Shown here: positions 49,122 through 55,099 of the stretch, one piece after another
Layout: each line of letters opens with the position of its first letter
Position numbering within the stretch: position 1 is the first letter of the stretch
Assembly: GCA_021648485.1 (NCBI GenBank)
Contig: JAKISS010000014.1
Location: 1 to 55,099 of the forward strand
Source: Gammaproteobacteria bacterium
GTDB lineage: Bacteria > Pseudomonadota > Gammaproteobacteria > SZUA-152
DNA: 55,099 nt
Direction of reading: 5' to 3'
Program-made: the position numbers and the translations under genes
Notes under the pieces: model-generated
Seen by the model: only the letters and a program-made list of their open reading frames with translations
Database searches by the model: none
Told to the model about the DNA's origin: nothing

Positions 49122-49904
49122 TCAGGCTTGCAATTCAACAATCATCCCTGCTGCCAGCCAGCTTTTCAAAAAACCGGCGGCTTTCATAGGTACTGTTTCC
49201 TGATCCTGTATTTCGTCAGCCAGCGCACCGCACAGCTCGGAAAAATTCGCCCCGGCCAATGCCGCCTGTAGCGCAACAGTTTCATCGGCCTCCATGGAAC
49301 GGTACTGTGTCATCAGCTCATGTCGCCATAACAAACACTGCGCCGGTTCCGCCAGGCGCACCGGCTCGGGCACCGTTTCCGCATTTTTCATCATTCGCCA
49401 ACGGATCAGGGTATTCCACCAGATTGCCATCGTACGCACTGAAGGATGAAACCGTATTGTCAGTTCCGCCCATGCCTCAGGGGCAATCGCCGCCGCATCA
49501 GCCTCCGTGGCCACCACAGCATCTGCCGCATCAAACGCACCGACAAAACTCCATTCCAATTGTGCCATTTCAGCAGGCCAGTGATGCTCTCCATTATCGG
49601 GCTGATAACCCAGAAACGCCGGGAAATCCCGGCCAAACCAGCGTAATGAATAATAGTGAGACGGATATTTATGAGTGTATGCCATGCAGGCTTCGTTGAA
49701 GACATCCTCACCCAGAAGTTGTTTCAGGATCTCATAATCACTTTCCAGCGCTTCTTCCAGCCGGGAAAAATAAGCATTGCCGTAGATGGCCAGGCGTACA
49801 TCACTGGAAACAGCTTCCGTACTGTTAATGTATTTACCGAATTCTTCATCCCCGTTGACCACATTGCGCTTGAACGCATTTTGCAATTCTTTCAGCCCGG
49901 GCAT
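49122..49904 (-). CDS. bufC: BufC/HvfC family protein (DUF2063), bufferin maturation partner
   Basis: 260 residues. N-terminal DUF2063 domain: LKELQNAFKRNVVNGDEEF, LAIYGNAYFSRLEEALESDY, LGEDVFNEACMAYTHKYPSH, SLRWFGRDFPAFLGY. The second half (WAELTIRFHPSVRTMAIWWN) is the winged or beta region that contacts the precursor in this family. It overlaps the end of bufB by 13 bases, so it is translationally coupled. It acts with the DUF692 enzyme as the RiPP-recognition partner. Cytoplasmic. Confidence 0.92.
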   Translation of the reverse strand: MPGLKELQNAFKRNVVNGDEEFGKYINSTEAVSSDVRLAIYGNAYFSRLEEALESDYEILKQLLGEDVFNEACMAYTHKYPSHYYSLRWFGRDFPAFLGYQPDNGEHHWPAEMAQLEWSFVGAFDAADAVVATEADAAAIAPEAWAELTIRFHPSVRTMAIWWNTLIRWRMMKNAETVPEPVRLAEPAQCLLWRHELMTQYRSMEADETVALQAALAGANFSELCGALADEIQDQETVPMKAAGFLKSWLAAGMIVELQA

Positions 49905-50788
49905 GATGATGTCTCCCGCTTTTTTGAATTGCCATTTTCCGGCCCATCATTACCCAGCACATCATGGGTAATTTTGCGTAACTCACCTAACTCTGCCATG
50001 AGTTCTGCAAAGGGTGGAAAACAATCATCACGCTCGATCATCGCCGATACCGGACCAAAATGTTTCAGTGCCTCGGCATATAATTCCCACACTGGCTTCA
50101 CCACAGGATGATCGTGCGTGTCGATAACATAATCACCATAATCACTATGCCCGGCGAGATGAAACTGCCACACACGTTCAGCAGGTATGCCTCGGATATA
50201 ATCCAAAGGGTCAAAACCATGATTGCGTGCGCTGACATAAATGTTATTGATATCGAACAGCATGAGACAGTCGGCACGCTGCATGATTTCAGCATGAAAC
50301 TCCCACTCGGTCATTTCCGACTGCACATAGCTCACATAACTGGAGGCATTCTCCAGAAGAATTTGTCGGCCCAGATAATCCTGCACTTGCTGTACGCGCG
50401 CGACAACATGATCAATTGCCTCCTGATTAAAAGGCAGAGGCATCAGGTCATGCAGGTTATGTCCACCCTGCCCGGTCCAACACATGTGATCAGACACCCA
50501 CTGTGGTTCGACACGACCAATCAACTGCTTCAGTCGTTTCAGATATGCCCGGTTCAATGGGTCGGTGCCACCAATGGACAACGACACGCCATGCATCACT
50601 ACCGGATAATTTTCGCGCACCCGATCAAGAAAATGCAGTGGCTTGCCACCGTCTACCATATAGTTTTCCGAGATGATCTCGAACCAATCGACGGCAGGCC
50701 GGGTGTCCACGATGGTTTCGTAATACTCCGGTCGCAGACCCAGACCACACCCCAGAAACGGCTTATCGATTTTCATTTCAGTTTGCAC
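49892..50788 (-). CDS. bufB: BufB/HvfB multinuclear non-heme iron enzyme (MNIO, DUF692)
   Basis: 298 residues from GTG 50788 (AGGTG five bases upstream; ATG 50776 is an alternative). GCGLGLRPEYYETIV opens the TIM-barrel; metal-site motifs are VVMHGVSLSIGGTDPLN, VSDHMCWTG, ILLENASSYV, LMLFDINNIYVSARNHG, WQFHLAGHSDYG, IDTHDHPV and MIERDD. MNIO enzymes oxidise Cys residues in precursor peptides to thiooxazoles or related groups. In the bufferin system BufB with BufC modifies the DUF2282 protein BufA. A terminator separates it from bufA upstream. Confidence 0.94.
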   Translation of the reverse strand: MQTEMKIDKPFLGCGLGLRPEYYETIVDTRPAVDWFEIISENYMVDGGKPLHFLDRVRENYPVVMHGVSLSIGGTDPLNRAYLKRLKQLIGRVEPQWVSDHMCWTGQGGHNLHDLMPLPFNQEAIDHVVARVQQVQDYLGRQILLENASSYVSYVQSEMTEWEFHAEIMQRADCLMLFDINNIYVSARNHGFDPLDYIRGIPAERVWQFHLAGHSDYGDYVIDTHDHPVVKPVWELYAEALKHFGPVSAMIERDDCFPPFAELMAELGELRKITHDVLGNDGPENGNSKKRETSSCPG

Positions 50789-50828
50789 AAAATCACCTTA
50801 ATGCGTATTTACCTGCATCGTCATGCAT

Positions 50829-50878
50829 AAAAAAAGCCGGTATCACAAGGAGAAACATCCCTGCCACACCGGCCTTTT
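50829..50878 (-). terminator. Intrinsic terminator between bufA and bufB
   Basis: On the minus strand AAAAGGCCGGT pairs with ACCGGCTTTTTTT. The 25-base interior forms a second stem (CAGGGA/CTCCTTG). The hairpin ends in seven Ts, 17 bases after the bufA stop. Partial read-through would give much more precursor than enzyme mRNA, as expected for a RiPP. Confidence 0.75.
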
Positions 50879-50894
50879 CAAACAAAAGCGAAAA

Positions 50895-51167
50895 TTAATC
50901 GCCGACTTTACCACCAATAGAATCACAGGCCTGTTTGCTCATGGTAACAAACCCCTGACCCTTGCAAGAGCTTTTACTCTTGCAACCATTCTTGGCTGAT
51001 TTGCAATCATTGTTACCCTTGCATTTGTTGACACCATAACAGTGTACCTTGGCATCATGCCCCTCTCCGTGGCCTTCACCGGCCTGCACAGTCGCCATCG
51101 GCGCAAAGGCAAACAGGCTGGCAGCCGCGACAGCCAGAGCAGCATTTGTGGTTTTCATTGCTTTCAT
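50895..51167 (-). CDS. bufA: Bufferin-type precursor (DUF2282), six core cysteines
   Basis: 90 residues from ATG 51167 (GGAGAG seven bases upstream; an ATG five codons earlier overlaps that site). Signal peptide MKAMKTTNAALAVAAASLFA ... MATVQA, likely cut after residue 29. The short His-rich segment GEGHGEGHDAKVH leads to the core with Cys at 43, 49, 55, 62, 68 and 81: CYGVNKCKGNNDCK, NGCKSKSSCKGQGF and SKQACDS. This spacing, with CxGxNxCKG and SSCKGQGF, is that of DUF2282 bufferins, secreted copper-binding RiPPs matured by BufB-BufC before export. Periplasmic metal sequestration is the expected role. No DoxX-type bufD gene is nearby. Confidence 0.92.
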   Translation of the reverse strand: MKAMKTTNAALAVAAASLFAFAPMATVQAGEGHGEGHDAKVHCYGVNKCKGNNDCKSAKNGCKSKSSCKGQGFVTMSKQACDSIGGKVGD

Positions 51168-51387
51168 CAGTTTTCTCTCCATGGGTTGAATAAAACAGCC
51201 TGATTAAAACATCATGGCTATCAGTAAAAACAAACTACGTATTCTATCAAAACAGGAATTTATCCCGCATCTATCACAACAGTGTGACATCCTCACCCGC
51301 TATACTTAAGGTGTGCGTACAAACTCCGACGCACAATTCCGTCAATTGTTACCGAGCCGATGACAAAATACAACGGGCACAAATGGA

Positions 51388-52434
51388 TTAAAGTTCCAGC
51401 TCCCCTGTGCCCTGCCCCCGCAATTGGTCGGCCACCACCACAGCTTTTCGCCATGCAGGGTCTTGCAACAGAGACTCCCGGTCAATATTGTGTCGCTCAT
51501 GCAAACGGGCCAGACGCACATGAACAACAGGGTCATCGCACGCATCCAGATTATCCAGCAATCGCACCGACTCTGCGGGGTGATTACATACCAGCAACAT
51601 ATCGCAACCTGCCGCCAATGCCGCCTGTCCGCGTTCAACAATATCACCCATTACATGCGCCCCCCGCATGGTGAGATCATCACTGAAGATCACCCCCTGA
51701 AAGCCCAGGCGTTCGCGCAACACCACCTTTAACCAAAACGATGAAAAGCAGGCCGGTCTGTCATCCACTGCCGCATAGATCACATGCGCAGGCATAATAC
51801 CACCCAGCCCACCCCGCACCAGTCGGCCAAAAGGTTTCACATCTTCCGCGTAAATATCTTCGAAACTGCGTTCATCCACCGGCATATCAATATGAGAGTC
51901 CGCCACCACTGAGCCATGCCCCGGAAAATGTTTACCCGTCGCCACCATCCCGGCGCGACGCATACCCAGCATCCAGGAAATGGCCAACTCACCTACCGCC
52001 TCCGGGTTGCGGTGAAAGGCGCGGTCAGCAATCACCGTACTCACCCCAAAATCCAGATCCAGCACTGGCGAAAAACTGAAATCGATACCCACAGCACGCA
52101 GCTCCACCGCCATCAACCACCCGCAGGTTTCCGCCAGATGTTTGGCACGTTTTTTATCATCGTTGAACATTTCGCCAAATACCCTGGCAGGTGGCAGCTC
52201 GGTAAAGCCATGACGAAAGCGCTGTACACGCCCACCTTCATGATCCACCGCCACCAGCAGGTGTGGATCACGCAAACAGTGAATGTCCGCCACCAGTTGT
52301 TGCAGTTGCCCGGGCGACTCATAATTGCGCGTAAACAGAATGACCCCGCCCACCAGTGGATGCAATAACATCTCGCGTTCTTCCGCACTGATTTCCAGAC
52401 CAGCGAGATCCAGCATAATGGGGCCAAGTGACAT
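51388..52434 (-). CDS. nagZ: Beta-N-acetylhexosaminidase NagZ
   Basis: 348 residues, GH3 family. GPIMLDLAGLEISAEEREML, GGVILFTRNYESP, AVDHEGGRVQRFRHGFTELP, KHFPGHGSVVADSH (general acid His/Asp) and IFSDDLTMRGAHVMGDI, where the Asp in SDD is the nucleophile. Removes GlcNAc from muropeptides during cell-wall recycling in the cytoplasm. The C-terminal YESPGQLQQL region is normal. Downstream of hemolysin III on the same strand, 194 bases apart. Confidence 0.95.
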   Translation of the reverse strand: MSLGPIMLDLAGLEISAEEREMLLHPLVGGVILFTRNYESPGQLQQLVADIHCLRDPHLLVAVDHEGGRVQRFRHGFTELPPARVFGEMFNDDKKRAKHLAETCGWLMAVELRAVGIDFSFSPVLDLDFGVSTVIADRAFHRNPEAVGELAISWMLGMRRAGMVATGKHFPGHGSVVADSHIDMPVDERSFEDIYAEDVKPFGRLVRGGLGGIMPAHVIYAAVDDRPACFSSFWLKVVLRERLGFQGVIFSDDLTMRGAHVMGDIVERGQAALAAGCDMLLVCNHPAESVRLLDNLDACDDPVVHVRLARLHERHNIDRESLLQDPAWRKAVVVADQLRGQGTGELEL

Positions 52435-52628
52435 TAAGTGCCTTGTTTTCAGGTGTTGTTGATTTTATTTCAAGCGTTATTGATTCAAGAAAAACCCTAG
52501 TGAGTTCTTTTTCATCGTATTATATGAACTCTACCGACTTGCAAGCAGACTTCATGTTGAACCAAAAACAAGGAGGAGTCCATACAAGCGGGCGAGTTGC
52601 ACCCACAAACTGCACACCTTTCCCGGGT

Positions 52629-53246
52629 TCACAACACATAAAGCAGCATGATCAAATAATGCGAAATGCTACCCGCCAGCACAAACAGGTGCCAGATACC
52701 ATGAGCATGTTTGATGCGTTCGTCGAGGGCGTAAAAGACAATACCGCCGGTATAAAACAACCCGCCCAGCACCAGTAATATCAGCCCGCCCATTGGCATG
52801 ACCTGAACAAGGGGATACAGAGCCACCACAATCAACCAGCCCATAAGCAGATAAATAAGTATCTGAATGCGGCGCGAACCCTGCCGATGCAAAACATCCA
52901 CCACGATACCGATGATCGCCAGCCCCCAAACGATACCAAACAGGGTCCAGCCCCAGGCACCGCGCAGAGTCACCAGTGTCAGTGGCGTGTAAGTGCCAGC
53001 GATGAGCAGATAGATAGCCACATGATCCAGCTTCATGAATATCTGTTTGGCTCGTCCGCGCAAGGAGTGATACAGCGTTGACAGGGTGTACAACAGAAAC
53101 AGGGACGTGCCGTAGATACTGAAACTGACGATTTTCCAGATATCACCCTGCAAGGCGGCAAAGACAACCAGCACCACCAAACCCGCCAGGGCCAGTGCAG
53201 CACCCACCAGATGGGTGATACTGTTGAAACGTTCACCGTGATACAT
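52629..53246 (-). CDS. Hemolysin III family membrane protein
   Basis: 205 residues, seven membrane helices. GERFNSITHLVGAALALAG, STLYHSLRGRAKQIFMKLDH (conserved SxxYH and KLDH), YLLIAGTYTPLTLVTLRG, YTGGIVFYALDERIKHAHGI and WHLFVLAGSISHYL with the last conserved H. The His/Asp residues match the PAQR metal-site pattern. Hydrolase activity is not established for bacterial members; hemolytic action is unlikely to be its role. Confidence 0.92.
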   Translation of the reverse strand: MYHGERFNSITHLVGAALALAGLVVLVVFAALQGDIWKIVSFSIYGTSLFLLYTLSTLYHSLRGRAKQIFMKLDHVAIYLLIAGTYTPLTLVTLRGAWGWTLFGIVWGLAIIGIVVDVLHRQGSRRIQILIYLLMGWLIVVALYPLVQVMPMGGLILLVLGGLFYTGGIVFYALDERIKHAHGIWHLFVLAGSISHYLIMLLYVL

Positions 53247-53292
53247 ATTGACTCCGACAGGTTTTCGTATAAATCAGTGATTCAGGCGAGAA

Positions 53293-53898
53293 TCAGCTCG
53301 AAACCGGTCTGCCCCACTGGCCGGTAAAAAATCCGTCACCCAGGGGTTTACGTTTCCTTGTTGCGTTTTCCATTTCCTGAAAATCTTCGTGCAGAGTATC
53401 TGCTGCTCCGTGATAACCCACAGCGATAACGGCCATCAGTGCCACTTCATCGGGAATGCCAAAAGCAGCACGCGCCTGTTCCACATCAAAACCACCCATT
53501 TGGTGCGCATTCAGCCCCATGGATGCCGCTTGCAGACAGACGTTTTCACTGGCGGCTCCCGTATCATACTGACTCCAGCGATTGTCACTGCCATTGTGAC
53601 TGAACGTGGGCATGCTGCCCACCAACATCAACACTGGTGCCTGTTTTGCCCATAACTGATTTTTCTCTGCCAGACAGCTCAGCATTTTTTCCCAGGCGGC
53701 TTCATCCTGCCCGCGATTGCAAACCACAAACCGCCAGGGCTCATCACCAAAGCAGGAGGGTGCCCAGCGTGCGGCTTCCAACAGGGCCAGCAGTGTTTTT
53801 TCATCCACATTTTTTGTTGTATCAAAAGCGCGCGGACTCCAGCGCCGGGCGATAAGCGCATCAATGGGAACTGCTGTTGTTGCCGTTTTGTCTGACAT
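53293..53898 (-). CDS. Nitroreductase family protein
   Basis: 201 residues from ATG 53898 (AGGA nine bases upstream). IDALIARRWSPRAFDTTKNV binds FMN; EAARWAPSCFGDEPWRFVVC and YDTGAASENVCLQAASMGLN form the rest of the flavin site, with GIPDEVALMAVIAVGYHG near the end. NAD(P)H-dependent FMN enzymes of this kind reduce nitroaromatics or quinones; natural substrate unknown. Monocistronic between hemolysin III and pirin. Confidence 0.9.
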   Translation of the reverse strand: MSDKTATTAVPIDALIARRWSPRAFDTTKNVDEKTLLALLEAARWAPSCFGDEPWRFVVCNRGQDEAAWEKMLSCLAEKNQLWAKQAPVLMLVGSMPTFSHNGSDNRWSQYDTGAASENVCLQAASMGLNAHQMGGFDVEQARAAFGIPDEVALMAVIAVGYHGAADTLHEDFQEMENATRKRKPLGDGFFTGQWGRPVSS

Positions 53899-53990
53899 TA
53901 TCATTTTCCTTTTCTGATTGTTGGTCCGGCATCCAAAACCCGAACCGGAATGATCGTACTCATAAGGATTAATCGTTAATCAACATTGTC

Positions 53991-54701
53991 CTATGGCAAA
54001 TCAAACAGTAAAAACCTGGCCCCACCTTTTGCCTGAAGTTGCAGACTGTTTTCATTCTCAATGGTCAGGGCATCACCCTCTGTCAACGTTTGATCCGCTG
54101 CGGTGATTTCTCCGGTCATCATGTGCAGATAATATCTTCGCGCCATATTCAACGACAGTGCTAACAGCTCATCGTTCACCAGACAACCCACCGACAACAC
54201 GGCATCCTGATGCAAAAACATGGAGCCATCCCGCCGGTCCGCTGACACCAGCACGCTTAATTTTTTGTCGCCCTCCTTACCTTCTTTGCGGTCAATCCAC
54301 GCAAGCTGTTCATAACCGGGTGTCACGCCCAGCTGATTCGGCTCAATCCAGATTTGCAAAAGGCGTAATATTTCATCGGAAGAGACATTGTATTCACTAT
54401 GAGTAATACCCGTGCCCGCACTCATGCGTTGCACATCTCCCGCCTGTAGTTGCAACACATGTCCCATGCTGTCCTTGTGCTCAATCGTGCCTTGCAGAAT
54501 GATGCTGATAATTTCCATGTCGCGATGAGTGTGTGTTGCAAACCCCGTCCCCGGTGCCACTTCATCATCATTAATCACCCGCAACACGGAAAAACCCATA
54601 CGCTCCGGGTCCATGTAACCGGCAAAGGAAAAACTGTGCTGACTGTTCAGCCAGCCATGCCGGCCCTGTCCACGTTGTTGTGATCGTCTGATTTCAAACA
54701 T
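53991..54701 (-). CDS. Pirin family protein
   Basis: 236 residues from ATG 54701 (GGAGAGG nine bases upstream); a longer frame to 54749 is not family-like. MFEIRRSQQRGQGRHGWLNS, HSFSFAGYMDPERMGFSVLR, then the metal-binding THTHRDMEIISIILQGTIEH and SAGTGITHSEYN cupin motifs with His, His, His and Glu. Related YhhW is a quercetin 2,3-dioxygenase. Its divergent neighbour is a YhaJ-like LysR regulator, as in the E. coli yhaJ-yhaK pair. Confidence 0.93.
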   Translation of the reverse strand: MFEIRRSQQRGQGRHGWLNSQHSFSFAGYMDPERMGFSVLRVINDDEVAPGTGFATHTHRDMEIISIILQGTIEHKDSMGHVLQLQAGDVQRMSAGTGITHSEYNVSSDEILRLLQIWIEPNQLGVTPGYEQLAWIDRKEGKEGDKKLSVLVSADRRDGSMFLHQDAVLSVGCLVNDELLALSLNMARRYYLHMMTGEITAADQTLTEGDALTIENENSLQLQAKGGARFLLFDLP

Positions 54702-54784
54702 TTTCGCCTCTCCTGGCGTGCTGAAAACACGCTGAACGAACCTTGCCATTCATAAAAATTGAATAAACATTTTCCGCTCAAATA

Positions 54785-54795
54785 TTGAAGTTCAA
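54785..54795. promoter_or_regulatory. Candidate LysR operator between pirin and LysR genes
   Basis: TTGAA-G-TTCAA is an odd palindrome in the 184-base divergent region, about 100 bases from the LysR start. LysR boxes often have AT-rich T-N11-A dyads; this is a weak prediction. Confidence 0.25.
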
Positions 54796-54885
54796 AGATA
54801 GTGTTGACCGGACTGAATAAAAAGCAGAAGATTTTGCAAAACTTGAACGAATTTTCTGAACATTCCACCAGTCACCGTAAAAACC

Positions 54886-55099
54886 ATGAAACTCACGCTG
54901 GATGCCCTCAACGTACTGGACGCCATCGAGCAAAGTGGCAGCTTCGCCGCTGCCGCAGAAAGCTTGTATCGTGTGCCCTCTGCCATCAGCTACACCATGC
55001 AAAAGCTGGAACAGGATCTCGGCACCCCCATTTTTGATCGCAGCGGACACCGCGCGGTACTCACTCCCGCAGGAAAAACGCTGCTAAAAGAAGGACGAC
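54886..55099 (+). CDS. LysR-family regulator, YhaJ-like, N-terminal 71 codons (partial)
   Basis: Truncated by the right edge. MKLTLDALNVLDAIEQSGSF, AAAAESLYRVPSAISYTMQK and LEQDLGTPIFDRSGHRAVLT are the winged helix-turn-helix of LysR regulators. The VPSAISYTMQKLE and FDRSGHR segments are like E. coli YhaJ, whose gene is next to a pirin gene (yhaK). It is divergent from the pirin gene, so it likely controls it. Confidence 0.9.
   Translation, partial: MKLTLDALNVLDAIEQSGSFAAAAESLYRVPSAISYTMQKLEQDLGTPIFDRSGHRAVLTPAGKTLLKEGR

Overview
The window is chromosomal DNA of a gammaproteobacterium. The evidence is the classic gene order of its housekeeping blocks: rpsB-tsf-(pyrH); thrS-infC-rpmI-rplT-pheS-pheT-ihfA-merR-tRNA-Pro; ffh-(insert)-rpsP-rimM-trmD-rplS, with ypjD/corB-type genes divergent from ffh; yciB-yciI-bolA-ppiase; and a YhaJ-like regulator divergent from a pirin gene. 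A large PEP carboxylase, a formate/nitrite transporter and a bufferin-type metallophore operon would suit an aquatic or sulfur/C1-type gammaproteobacterium, but genus cannot be read from the sequence. No phage, plasmid, CRISPR or rRNA genes are visible.

Layout. 1-3600: pyrH (partial), tsf and rpsB on the minus strand, interrupted by a 1.3-kb insertion holding a decayed Tlde1-like peptidoglycan-cleaving toxin gene and an intact small lipoprotein that is a plausible immunity protein. 3645-7450: map, an alpha/beta hydrolase in AT-rich DNA, a YciO-type protein and the 3',5'-nucleoside bisphosphate phosphatase Rnm. 7559-9581: yciB-yciI-bolA-PPIase operon on the plus strand. 9857-13140: a secreted S8 protease lipoprotein coupled to a PrcB-domain lipoprotein. 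13394-16007: a PP2C/kinase fusion next to a formate/nitrite transporter. 16371-16536: a MITE-like element. 16693-24675: the tRNA-Pro to thrS translation block, with infC apparently starting at AUC. 24949-26580: phosphoglucomutase.

26777-32346 is an accessory, AT-rich, repeat-containing region: three exported proteins of unknown function, about 1 kb without genes, and an IS4-type transposase remnant carrying a second copy of the MITE-like element. The 5-bp target duplication is intact, and removing the element rejoins the transposase reading frame. 32408-37528: dsbC, yajQ, xerD, an MGMT gene, rplS, trmD, rimM, rpsP. An ispG of non-gammaproteobacterial type plus a small XRE regulator (37762-39128) sit between rpsP and ffh. 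39836-44989: ffh, a class II cyclic nucleotide phosphodiesterase, a CcsA-like membrane protein, corB and a cold-shock gene. 45531-48995: ppc flanked by small membrane proteins.

49122-51167 is the most interesting part: a bufABC (bufferin) operon. It encodes a secreted six-cysteine precursor, a multinuclear non-heme iron (DUF692) enzyme and its DUF2063 partner, with an intrinsic terminator between precursor and enzymes. 51388-55099: nagZ, a hemolysin III family protein, a nitroreductase, a pirin and the start of a LysR regulator. Family names rest on motifs and residue patterns recognised by eye; no database search was run.
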